Assembly (NCBI RefSeq): GCF_030272615.1
Contig: NC_081409.1
Coordinates: forward strand, 243,657,924-243,721,923
Origin: Cryptomeria japonica
Taxonomy: Eukaryota > Streptophyta > Pinopsida > Cupressales > Cupressaceae
Length of the DNA: 64,000 nt
Direction of reading: 5' to 3'
In this document: in pieces, positions 1 through 11,300 of the stretch
Numbering within the stretch: position 1 is the first letter of the stretch
Layout of the letters: every line of letters starts with the position of its first letter
Notes under the pieces: generated by a model
Database searches by the model: none
What the model was told of the DNA's origin: nothing
The model's input: the letters and a program-made list of their open reading frames with translations, nothing else
Translations under genes and position numbers: made by a program

Positions 1-553
1 AAATAATGCAAAAATAGTGAAAAATAATCTTATCACTATGAAATTTACATTTTTGAAATCAGGACACTAAGAACTCTAATGGGTTTTCGTTTCATCAAAA
101 AATTTGATCAGGAAGGCATCAAAAAATTAGGCCAAGGCAAAAATATGATATTCTTTTGCCTTAGCCATTTTTTTGGAGGTCCAAGCATAGGCTTGGTCCC
201 ATTAAGTCTAACCCGAAGCCAAAACCAAGGCAGAGGGTTGTTTCCCGCTCCACCTTTTATGAAACGGGCGTCCGTTATTTGAAATTCAGAAAAAGGGCAC
301 CCGTTTTTCAGAAATGTGTACCCGATTTGAAAACGGGCACCCGTTTCATTCAAATAATGAGTACCTGTTTCTTAAAAGATCCGTTGGGCAAAAAACTAGC
401 CCACAAGGACAAATTTCAAAGATTGAATGATTATTTAATCATTATCCAACAGGTTTGATCTGCAAGGAGAATATTTTGTTAAATAATTCTCTTTTCTTTT
501 CTTGTTATCGATTTGTCAAGGAGATCCATTCGAATTCAAATTTTGGTGCAGTG
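1..553. other. Upstream flank of the broken host gene; no gene seen
   Basis: No supportable coding region. Between about 258 and 375 there are several degenerate copies of a short palindrome of the form AAACGGG-CA-CCCGTTT; the best is near 330-347, with weaker ones near 262-275, 293-308 and 355-372. The stretch ends at the ATG of the decayed gene at 554, so it may be its old promoter or leader. Confidence 0.4.
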
Positions 554-2176
554 ATGGGATCAAATCAACGCAAAAAGAGGCAAAGGAAGGTTCTGACAGC
601 TGAAGACATTGCACCAAATAGAGAGAAGGAGGCAAAACGTCAATGAGAAAGAAGAGCAAGAATTAAACAATTGAACAATGATGGAGCTTCAAGTTCAACA
701 ATCATTTCAGAAAGAGGAGAACATCAAGGACACCATAAATGTTGAAGAAGGAAACACAATAGAACCAAATTTAGGTGCATCTTCTAATCCATTATTGGAT
801 ACAGGCATGCCTTCACAACCCCATGTTTATTCTCATGAACAAATTGGTGATTTAGTAGAAGAAGGTTACTCATTAAATCAAACCCCAATTGAAAATCAAA
901 CCCCAAATGAAAGTCAAACTCAAATTGAAATTAAACTTGAAACCTCAATTAAAATTGAAAATCAACCAACAATTGAAATCAATAATGTGGATGTAGACAT
1001 GGAAACACCGATTGAAAAAGAAACATGTTTGAATGATAATGAAATGAATGAATATTTTCAAATTAAAAGTGATGTGCTAGACAATCTTCCTAGCTTGGTT
1101 TCATGGAGACAGATTAGGACACATGCAAATAGATTGTTTAGACAATTTTTATATAATAAGAAATTTGGGTTTCAATGTCAATTAATGTTACAACTAATTA
1201 AAATGACTAAAATGCTAAAAGTGGTGGAGAAGTTAGGCTTTTATGTGAAACCCAAGAAGAAGGATGACTCTTTAAAACAAGTTGTATGAATTGTTGCTAG
1301 CGCCTTTGATACAATCGGAAAGAAAAGTCATTCTAAAGATAGGAATGCGGCACGATGAGCAATAACAACAACTTTAGTAAGCAAAATAACTTTTGATAAA
1401 ATAATGATGACTAACATAAGTGGATATCTTAATATTCATCATAAAACTTTGTCAAGAGCTGTAAAGAGAAGAGTTAACTTTGAAAGTGATCTAGCAAACA
1501 ATTTGTGGACTTTTAGTGGTAGACTACCAAGGTCTAATATGAAACTTAATGGTGAAGTCAAAACTTTGATCGAAAAATTCTGGCATGATAATACGAGAGT
1601 ATCACCTAATGCTAGAGATGTTCTTAAATTAAGACTTGGGTCAAAAATTTGTGATCCACATCCAAAACACCTTTTGGACATGACTCAAACTAAATTGTAC
1701 AAAAAAAAAGTGGATGATGAGGTGTTAACTATTAGCATTAGTCAAAGGTATTTTGAAAAGTGTAAACCTTGGTATGTTCGGATTAACAAGGAAAGAGTCA
1801 CATGTTGTTGCAAAACTCATGTTCAATTTCGTTACCATTATGATGTATTTCGATATATACATGTTACCATGCATAGTAATGGAATGTTGCAAGAATGTGG
1901 TATAAATATACCACCTAAAACTATAAAGGAGTTATATCAAGTTTGTTTTGCAACCCACATAATGAGCAACATTTTCTTTTGAATGCATGTGTTTTTGGTG
2001 TATGTGATATATGTGTCAATCTTGCATTGTTCGATGAATGTTTGCATGAAAGTCTTTCAATTGATTGTGGACAACAATTAGTTGATGTAAAAATATTTAA
2101 AATTGTTGAGCATCCATTGAAGGATGGAAAGGTTGGAAGACGGTGCAATTTAATTATTGAAAAGTTAGTGTTCATG
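554..2176 (+). pseudogene. Decayed DDE-like gene, segment 1 (N-terminal part)
   Basis: First of three pieces of one broken gene. It starts at ATG 554 with a very basic stretch (MGSNQRKKRQRK) and hits a TGA at 644. Reading then needs frame changes: 678-1289 is an acidic, Asn/Gln/Glu-rich linker with repeated NQTP/IEI motifs, and 1404-1982 is the conserved-looking block. That block contains SGRLPRSN, a WHDNTRVSPNARDV motif, HPKHLLD, a KPWYVRIN motif and a Cys cluster (VTCCCKTHVQFRYHYD). From 1943 to 2176 the protein continues in another frame with a second Cys-rich stretch. I recognise this pattern from long uncharacterised proteins in non-flowering plants and invertebrates, but I have no confirmed family name. 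The Gypsy-1 insertion cuts it at 2177-2181, and the piece at 19953 continues it. Confidence 0.6.
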
Positions 2177-2181
2177 CATTT
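2177..2181. repeat. Target site duplication of Gypsy-1, left copy (CATTT)
   Basis: CATTT directly precedes the 5' LTR and is repeated exactly at 19948-19952 after the 3' LTR. This fixes both ends of the insertion. Confidence 0.9.
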
Positions 2182-3655
2182 TGTAGACATATAAAAATGA
2201 CCATATTCCTAAATGAATATTTTATGTTCATTTCTCTATTTAATTAAATCCAATTTAATTAAAATACCCACATTCCTCTATTTAATTAAGTAAATTACTT
2301 AATTTATTTAAATTAAATTCACTATACCCATTTAATGAATAAAGCATTTTATTCAATTAAATCCCCCCAATCCACTTTTAATTAAATTCAAATTTAATTA
2401 AATAGTTATCCTAAATTGAATAAATCTAATTTATTTAATTACAACCAAATTGAATTAAATCATTTAAATCAATTAAATCCTATTATCCCTCCATCCACTT
2501 GCAAAATCTCAAACCCCTTTCTAACCCCTTCTAGAATCTTCTAATCACTTCTAATTAACCTAACCCCTCCTCTAAACTTTGTCGCATCCCTAAGCAAAGG
2601 GAAGTCACTTCTCAAAACCTCAAAGTCTTTGATAACCATTAAAGGATTTCAATCTTCAACCACTTAATTCCTCAAAGTCTTTGATAACCATTAAAGGCTT
2701 CCAACTTTCAACCACATAATCCCCCAAAGTCTCCAATAACCATTAATGGTTAACTCAAACCCTCTTACATGGTTAAAGAATTTGTTTTAACTCAACCTTC
2801 AGCCAACCCAAGGGTCTCATCAGGCCTTTAATGCTTTGACCATGATTATCTCTTAATCATTTGCACAAAGGTTTATCCTTGGATTAACTCTTAATCCAGT
2901 GGGTAATCCTAACTTAAGCTTGACCCTTACCCTCTAGATAACCATGAGGTCTTCTTAGGCATTTAATGCCTCCAACCCCTTCTCTCAACCCAACTTTATG
3001 TTGACACTTGTCACCATTTCATTGGTGCCAATTACAAACATGGATCCCCAACTTTCAAACTCAACCCTTGATTAAATCATTCAATCTTGACCATTCATTG
3101 CCCTATTCTTGCTATAAATAGAGCTCTCATTCCTCCATTTTCAACAATCATCCTTAATTTTTGTAGTATCACACTTATGCTCAAATACATTCAAGCTTTC
3201 ATATATCATTTTTATGCTTATCATTTAGCCTCTCTTTTAAATCAGGAATTAGTCTAAATATGCATGTTGAGAATACTGTCTTTATCATTTAGCTCAATCA
3301 TAGACTAAATATATCATGTTAGGATAGTACTTATACTAACCTTGTCATCTTATCATCTAGTTTATTGCATTTTAAAATCATGCATAGCTTAGAATGCATC
3401 TCATACTAAAATCTATCAAAGCATCCCTCGTTCTTGCATTTGCCATCCCTAAACTATTTTGCTCAATGATCTGAGAGCAAAAACATTGGTTTGAGGGACA
3501 TTGTGAGATAGAGAACCATGGGACCCACCTTGGGAAGCTGAGTAATACTTTGTTACTCCATAGCTTGCATCAAGAAGTCCTGTGTGTGTGTGTGGACTAG
3601 TATTTAGCAATATTTTCACATATTAAATTTTATCAGCCCACTTTTCCCGCATACA
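2182..3655 (+). repeat. Gypsy-1 5' LTR (1474 bp)
   Basis: Begins TGTAGACATA and ends GCATACA, matching the 3' LTR at 19198-19947. It is about 720 bp longer than the 3' copy because a block at about 2366-3095 is missing from the latter. That block is AT-rich at its left end and holds imperfect repeats around 2610-2720 ('cctcaaagtctttgataacc'-like). A TATAAATA box lies at 3113-3120. Confidence 0.92.
3113..3120 (+). promoter_or_regulatory. TATA box of the Gypsy-1 5' LTR
   Basis: TATAAATA followed by GAGCTCTC; the same box is at 19405-19412 in the 3' LTR. A comparable TATAAAT occurs at 60444 in the Gypsy-2 LTR. It is the likely promoter for the genomic RNA. Confidence 0.65.
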
Positions 3656-3659
3656 TTTC

Positions 3660-3677
3660 TGGCGCCCACCATGGGGC
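3660..3677 (+). other. Gypsy-1 primer binding site
   Basis: TGGCGCCCACCATGGGGC lies four bases inside the 5' LTR end. Gypsy-2 has the same site with one difference at 61514-61531. Its position and TGG start fit a tRNA primer site; I did not assign the tRNA. Confidence 0.75.
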
Positions 3678-3762
3678 ACGACCCCAAATATCAAATCGAT
3701 TTTTAAAACTAATCACTTTTGTAGGTCCGCGGGAAATAGGAATCAACGTGTGGGAAACATTC

Positions 3763-4146
3763 CCTAGCGCATCTGGTTAACAGTCTAGCGCATTCCGCTT
3801 ACTGTTTAGCGCGTTCAGTCTATACTCTAGCACGTGAAGACCTTTCCTCAGCGTGTGACTCCCTCTAATATTTTCCTGTAGGTCTTAGCGCGGAAGAAAA
3901 CCAGAGCAGCGCCTTCGGTGCACAGAGTAGCGCATCCAATAAACAACATACCACATCTGGTCCACTATTTAGCGCATAGAGTCCATCATCCAGCGCGTAC
4001 CGTGAATAGATTAGCACGTCAAATCACTGATCTTCGGAAGAGAACCAGAGTAGCACATTCAGCACACAGAGTAGCGCATCCAGCAAACAGTGTAGCGCGT
4101 TGATCCTTAATTTTAGCGCATCAAGAATATATTGTAGCGCATCGAA
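3763..4146 (+). repeat. TAGCGCAT-type motif array, leader block 1
   Basis: About ten exact TAGCGC hexamers, mostly followed by AT or GT, plus near variants (TAGCACG, CAGCGCG, CAGCGTG) at intervals of roughly 15-40 bases. The sequence between motifs is not conserved, so this is a motif array rather than an ordinary minisatellite. All copies read in the + direction. Confidence 0.85.
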
Positions 4147-5646
4147 GACAGAAACAAAAAAAAATTGTAACCGAAAATGAAAGTTTAGACTTGTGGAAGT
4201 CCACCAAATCATCTAACATTTTATTTTTTTTCTGGTTTGCTTGCAGGATGCTAACCAAATTTGTTGCAGAAGGGAGCATAATCTTAGAATTTTTAGATGG
4301 TTAAGATTTTCTCTAACTTAGTTAAAGTTAGTTTAAAATTTTAAAACATTTTTTTTTTAAATTGAACTCACTTACTTGTTTGGGGCTATAAAAAGAACTA
4401 CTATCGAAAACCTTCTTGCTTTTATTGGAGAAAAACATTTCATTTTGGGAAGCTATAAAAAAAACCAACAAATCTTTACTTTGGCAAAGGGATTTAAAAA
4501 GAACTTCACCATCTTTTGGTGCATAAAAGGATTCACTTCAAACTTTTGCAAAGTCAAAGAATCACACATGTCCAGAGTCATTTACAACTAAAGAGGGAAG
4601 ATCTTCCCCTTTTGATCAATTTCTTTTGTTGACAAAACATCGAATTTACTTTGTTGACCAATTCCTTTTCATAGATCAGAAAATCATTGCCTTGAAAGGA
4701 TAAAATAAACACCATGTTTTTGTGGAGCAATATCTCCACATAGATTTTTAGCAAATCACTGAATTGAAAAGCTAAAAAGAACCAACTTGATTACTTTATC
4801 TCGAAAGTGGAAGGAATATGCTCTCCCCTTAACTGGGTGATCAAAAATCCAGACCACTCTTACAGCTTTCTTTACTTCAAGCAATAAAACCTTTAGCATG
4901 TCTGCCTTCCCGAGGAGTTGGAATCAACTCTTAAAGCCGTTTATGGCCAGTGTGAAGGGAACGACCTAAGTGGGGAATGACTTTGACGCCAAGAATTCCA
5001 ACCCACTATAATCAAATGTGGAAAGTGACGAAAGTCATTTTCAACGGTTGCGCGCAGTGATTAGCCTTCCCCCAGTATCCTCGAGATACGTAAAGCCTTT
5101 GTTCTAAAGGTTGGGAAGCCTCCTGAGGGAGTTTATCACTGACGGCTGAACAGAAAGCCTAATCACGAACCATAGAAATAGAAGCTTTGAACCAAGTCAG
5201 TAACCAGACATTTATAACATCATAGTGCAAGGGTGGGGAAGAATCCGCCCCCAAGATTACTCATCATATATCTCCCAAGATAACTACTCAACTGTGAAGC
5301 GATTCACTTTGAGTTAATTTCTGGCAAAAGGCAAAAAAATGGGCGCCCTCTAGGGGGTGACACGGTTGTTTGAGCTGACGGAGTATCGAGACTAGTGGGC
5401 TATGATGTTATTTATGACCCTTGACTAAAGAGTCTTTCTAAAGTGTATTATTCATATCCAAACCTGTTAAAACATTGGGGATTTGAACACATCCTCACAA
5501 AACATACACTTTTTGTTAGATTAGGCAAAATAGTTGTACTTTTTATGCCGTGTTTGCATTTATTACTTCAAAAAATCATCCATAAAACTTGAAAAATTTA
5601 CAGCAAAAAAATTCAAAATTCACAAAAACCAAACCAAAGTAAAAAT

Positions 5647-6026
5647 CAGGGCAGTTTAGCGCATAAGAGCAACTTCTTAGCGCATGGAGTACTTCTGTTA
5701 GCGCATCCAAACCTCAAGTTAGCACGTCGATTCTAAACAATAGCGTTTTATCCCAAGACAAATCAGTATTGAAACGTTTTAGTGCATCAGGAAAATAGTC
5801 TAGCGCGTGGAAGCAACAGCTTAGCACGTGGAAACAAAAAATTAGCGCATAAAGTCCAAAAGATAGCGCGTAACAGACCCAGGATAGCGCATAGGTTTTC
5901 TAACTATTAGACAACAATTTTTTAACAGTCAAAACTTTAGCGCGTATCTGGGGGCAGCCTAGCGCGTATGGTTATTATTTTAGCGCATGGAGGAAATTCA
6001 GTAGCACATGTAGACTCTATTCTAGC
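5647..6026 (+). repeat. TAGCGCAT-type motif array, leader block 2
   Basis: Second array with about ten exact TAGCGC hexamers plus variants (TAGCACG, TAGTGCA, TAGCGTG), all + oriented, ending about 860 bases before gag. The spacers are unrelated to those of block 1. Confidence 0.85.
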
Positions 6027-6373
6027 GTGTGATCCAAAACAGAAAAACAGAGAGCAAAACCGAAGAAAATTTTGAAATTATCAAAAATATTTTTAGAAGC
6101 CTTTTTTTATCAACATCATTTTTCATCAAACCAGAGTGACAAACAAACCATTAAAACTATTTCTCAAAGCTAAATTTGTGTCAAAATGAACGTTGTCAAA
6201 ATCTTAAATGAATCGCGCGGTAGAGGATGTCTCTCCTATCATAATCCGGAAATTTCATCATCAGTATCAACAGAATCCTTTACCATCTTACGGATTTTTA
6301 TCTCAAAACACTTGTTTAAAATTTTCAAATTGTCAAATCGAGTTTCCAGATCAGGAGGCTTTATCCATATCAT

Positions 6374-6883
6374 TTGACACGCTTTGTCGTGAAGGGGCAT
6401 CTAAACCTTCACTCTGATAGAGTAAGATTTGAACTTTTCAAAAACAAAAATCAACTAAATCCAAACCATTCAAAGGAAACCATTGATCACTCATGCATGA
6501 CTAATCCCCTTATTCTGAGAAGAAAGAACCTTTATCGTAACATCACGTTGAAGAAACAACAACCTAGTTTTTCCAAATTCATCAAGAGAAATAAGTTTTT
6601 ATACATCAATCGTCAACTTTTCAAATCTCATCGGGTATTCCTTCATCACGTCAAACGGTATATCCAAAACAAATCCAGCGAATTTGACAAAGAACCTTTG
6701 AAGACAAGAGCATACTGTCAAAAGTCTGCTTTTAATCAAACCATAAACCGCAGCGGAAAAATCAATCCCGCATTCTTGCCCAACGAGTGTATCACCTACA
6801 ACACATCTCGATCAGAACCACCCACCCCCGAACAACATATCAACGAGGCTTTTGTCTCTTTCATCACTAAGAGTTTCTACTAA
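6374..6883 (+). CDS. Unassigned leader ORF upstream of gag
   Basis: 169-codon open frame of basic composition, rich in Lys, Asn, Ser and His, ending one base before the gag ATG at 6885. No domain is recognisable. Ogre-type elements of the Tat lineage often have an extra ORF before gag, and the position fits; that identity is inference. It could also be a chance frame in the leader. The overlapping 6208-6417 frame hints at a longer decayed frame. Confidence 0.35.
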   Translation: MTRFVVKGHLNLHSDRVRFELFKNKNQLNPNHSKETIDHSCMTNPLILRRKNLYRNITLKKQQPSFSKFIKRNKFLYINRQLFKSHRVFLHHVKRYIQNKSSEFDKEPLKTRAYCQKSAFNQTINRSGKINPAFLPNECITYNTSRSEPPTPEQHINEAFVSFITKSFY

Positions 6884-6884
6884 A

Positions 6885-8313
6885 ATGTCTTTTGCTCGCT
6901 CTCAAAGAGACAAACAAAGCGAGGCACACGCTAAGTCTAGTATGAATCGAAGATTATCAAATCCTTTTGAAGTTCCACCCATAGGAGAACCTGAAATTAC
7001 TGAAGCACTTCTTCGGGAATGTCAAGAAAACCCTTCATTCCAAAAGCTTGTAGAAAGGCTTATGGAAAATGACAAAGAAAAATATATGCTCATGCTTACA
7101 AGTAAAGGCGTTAAACTTCCCGAAGATTTAGACCCAAACATCTTTAAAACTAGATCTCGACAATATGCATATCAAGAACAATAAAGAGAAGAAGAAACCC
7201 ATAACTTTGAACAGCATATACCTGAGCAACACATTCCAGAACAATGCATACCAGAAATGCATATACCTGAGCTAGAAACACCAGAGCAAAATATCCCATT
7301 TACCACACCTTTTCAGCTAAGAACCAATACAAGGCAAGAACTTTTCCCTCGACAAGAACATATACCTTTGACAGCCCTTACTCAACAAATGCAAATATTG
7401 CAAAGGCAAATACAGGATATGCAACAAGGGACAACAATGCGGTACTCTTTAAATGAAATCTGTCCTTACCCATTTGACAGAAAATTGAATATGGTGCCTT
7501 TTCCTCCAAACTCAGACGTTCCCAAATTTGATAAATATGATGGGAAAAGTGATCCCCGAGATCATGTTCGAGAATTTTGCACACTAAGCCTTGAATTTGC
7601 TCATGATGACACCTATTTGATGAGGTTATTCCCCAGAAGCTTGGGAGGGCAAACCATGGAATGGTTATCCAAAATTTCACCACCTGTGAGATCATTTGAT
7701 GAGCTGGTTAACAAATTCATAACCCAGTATTCCTACAACATCCAACATGCCATAACCATGCTAGATGTTTGCAACACTAAACAAAAGAACAATGAAACAT
7801 TCATGGTGTTCCTCCAATGCTGGCGACGCATGGTATCACGATATCCTCGAGATATTCCCAAAAAGGAGAAAATGGAAATCTTCATCGATAACTTGAATGG
7901 CGAAATGAGTTATAGACTAAAACTTCAATGCATACCATCTTTCACTAAATTTATTGAAAATGGCATTCAAGTAGAAGAAGCATGTGTCAAAAAGGGCACA
8001 CTCAAATTTTACAAAGAGGGACCAAACTCATCAAACTACAATAACCAGAACAACACCAACCTTGACAAATCTCGATTTTGGACTCGAAACAAAAATGAAG
8101 GCAACAATGAAACACATGATCCCAAATCTAAACAACTAGTACTCGCATTGTCTGGAAATCCTCAAAACACAAAAAATCCTAAAAATGCTAATACAAATGC
8201 TAACACATATGCGCAAAACACCGATCAAGGACAACTCAACACAAACAACACCAACGATACTCAAAACAAAAACATGAATCCAAGACCTAACAACAATTCA
8301 CGCAACTCCAAAA
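6885..8313 (+). pseudogene. Gypsy-1 gag (broken)
   Basis: Capsid-type Gag that would package the element RNA. I start it at ATG 6885 (MSFARSQRDKQSEA). TAA at 7182-7184 interrupts it in frame, and it continues to 8313. The retrotransposon Gag domain is around 7440-8010, with recognisable LFPRSLGGQTMEWL and FMVFLQCWRRMVSRYP stretches, followed by an Asn/Thr-rich tail. A one-base loss in an A run at 8310-8313 shifts the frame; the FTPLGQSLESAS motif and zinc knuckle then follow in the pol frame. Confidence 0.85.
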
Positions 8314-11300
8314 GCGTATCTTCACACCACTGGGACAATCATTAGAATCTGCATCCAGAGAACTTTTAGCAAACAAGATTCTTTCTTTGCCTCCAATCAG
8401 CAACTATGAACCCCCAATCAAACCACCTTGGTGGAATGATTCACACTATTGTGATTTCCATCGCAACAAGGGTCATAGAACAAACGAGTGCATGAGATTG
8501 AAACACATAATACAGGACATGATTGATCGAGGTGACTTAACAGTGGATGGTCTCAAAACAAATGGTGATCACGGAGCCTTCAAAAATCCTCTCCCAAATT
8601 ACAACAAAGATGGAGCATCAACTTTGGATGATACACGCGGAGCTCGTATCAACCATGTCTACAACAACACCATAAATCACATATCAGCTAAAGATCATCA
8701 AGCCAATGTCATCACCATTCGAGATCGGCATGATCATGAATCTGTCAATGTAACAGCCCAAACTCAGAAATATGTCTTGAAGGGACATACTGCACCTACA
8801 ACTATCACACCAAAAATCCAATATGACTTGGTTAGCCAACTACGCAAGACTCCAGCTCAGATATCTATCTTGGAATTATTGAAACTATCACCAAAGCACA
8901 AAGACGTATTGGAACAAGCGCTATTGGAAACCAACGTACCTCAAAATTTGGATACAGACAGATTTCAAGCCATGGTCGCCCATATGACAGGACCTTATAA
9001 CCTCACCTTCTCAGAGCATGACAATACTTCCTTGAGTCATCCGCATAATACTCCTCTCCATATTGAAGTCATTGTTTTCAAACACCGAGTAAAAAGAGTC
9101 TTAATAGATGGAGGAGCCGGACTTAATATATGTACTTTAAAGTTTATCCGTGCATTAGGCTTCTCAGAAGAATCTATTGATCCTTGCAAGAAGATTACCA
9201 TAAAAGCATATGATGATGAGGAAAGGTCCTCTAAAGGAACAGTGATATTACCTATTCAAGTAGGACCAATACAAAAGGATACTATATGTCAGGTCTTAGA
9301 TATTGATCTCACCTACAATATCTTGTTAGGACGACCCTGGATACATGAAATGCAAGCAGTACCTTCCACATACCACCAGTGTGTAAAATTTCCTTATGAT
9401 GGACAAGAAATCTCCATATCAGCTGATCATAATCTATTTCAACATTGCAACACAATGGGGGCAGCTCAAGACAGTTTGGTTCCTCATAATAGTGAAAAGC
9501 AGCGATCTTCAGCATTAGATCCACAAATAGCAAAATCCAACTCCTTATGGGGAGACTTCAAGCAGAAGATGCAAATCAAAGACCAAGGCATGGGAGAATA
9601 CTCTTTGGAGCCTTTATGTTTGGCCAAATTGCCAACATCACCTAGATCGCATGGCTTGCCTACTACATTGGCCACTCAGCCCATCACTAAATTTGATGGT
9701 ACCTTCATCCAATTGGGTACTCTAGCACATGAATCAGAAGACAAGGACATTCTTAGCTGGTTATACAAAGATGAGGAAGAAGATCATAGAGCAACCACTC
9801 TGGACATTGTTCTACCAACACACCTGTATGGAAAAGGCTACTTAATCATGAAACAAATGGGATATGGCGGTAAACGATCTATTGGGAAATGCAAAGAAGG
9901 AGTCACTGAACCTATAGATCTTCCTTCACAACCTAGTAGAAACAAAGCAGGATTGGGTTCTAAACTCACGTTCCTATTAAAATGGCCACCACACATAACT
10001 ACAAAGCCTCAATGGAAGGTAAAGAAGAAATACAAAGAAGAATCCTGGCAGGAAGCACTCTTTGAATCAGCAGAAACTATCCGCAAGGCACGGGAACGTC
10101 AAGATCAGAAGTTGCATCAGGAAAAGCTTCTAAGTCATAAGAAGGCCCTATCTGCAGCAGTAGCTCATATTCAAAAACCAATGTCTCAAAAAAAAATCAT
10201 GTCATCTCCAGATACCATTATTCCTCCCCGAGGAAGCACAATCTATGAACAAATACAGAAAATAGAAGATGGCTCTGACACAGAATCAACAAAAACCATC
10301 AAAATGGTATCCATCATCAAAGATTTGTTTTCACCATACAACATACCATTTTGCAGCACAGATAGAATCTGGGATGATGCCTATGAGACAGATTCCAATG
10401 AATATGAATGGGATACCTGCTCCAATGCTACTACAAATATCCCTAATGATACTAATTCTATATCTCTTTCTCAAGAAGAACATAACGCAGAAGATAGACC
10501 TCTTGAATTTGGACCGCAGAATATCTATGATGCCACGGAAAGCGAATAGGAACATTATGAACAAGTCTATGTAGAGGATAATACCATCAAAGACCTCGAC
10601 GAAATCTTGGACTTCTTTAAAACCAAGAACAATCACAATGAAAACTCTGTCCTAACACTTACAGTAGCAGAGCTTGATCCACCCAACGATTCCTTACCGC
10701 TTGTCTTTCCTGACCTCATCGACTGGGATGAACCTGAAATCCATGATATACCAATTTTCTTAGATGATGAATCTATTATCCATTACCTATGTACCGTAAA
10801 TCTAGAAACAGGCTCTACCAGTGAACAAAATAACGATGTCTATCAATCAGGGAGTGCCAAGTCTCTCAGTCGCAAAAATGAACTAAATAAAGGATTTGAT
10901 GCTGAAAACCAGTCAATGGTAGCTCTAGATCACAAAAAAGTAAAAATAAAGGATGCATCTGAAGGTGAAAACCTTTTTAAGGCACCTAACGATGGGAGAC
11001 TTGACACTCTTCCTGAGCACTTTCATGAGCGATCGTTCATATTGATTGAGCCCACTCAATCAATCAACATTGGTACCACAGAAGCAGCCAGAAACATACA
11101 CCTTGCAGAATCCCTGACAGAGGAAGAAAGATCAGCATTCATCATTTTATTTAAAGAAAAGCAAATTAACTTTGCTTGGTCATATGCTGATATGCCTGGA
11201 GTGGATCCACACTTAATCATGCATCACTTGTCCATTTCTATAGGAGTTAAGCTAGTCAAGCAAAAGCTACGAAAGATGAATCCACAGGTGGCACTCATGG

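Larger units (their letters stand above)
3656..6884 (+). other. Gypsy-1 leader between 5' LTR and gag (3.2 kb)
   Basis: Untranslated region typical in size for large Tat/Ogre-like elements. It holds two arrays of the TAGCGCAT-like motif (3763-4146 and 5647-6026). Between them, 4150-5640 has no convincing ORF; it is ordinary AT-rich leader with a G+C-richer patch around 4915-5400 (including GGGCGCCCTCTAGGGGGTGA at 5341). One unplaced ORF sits at 6374-6883 just before gag. Confidence 0.75.
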
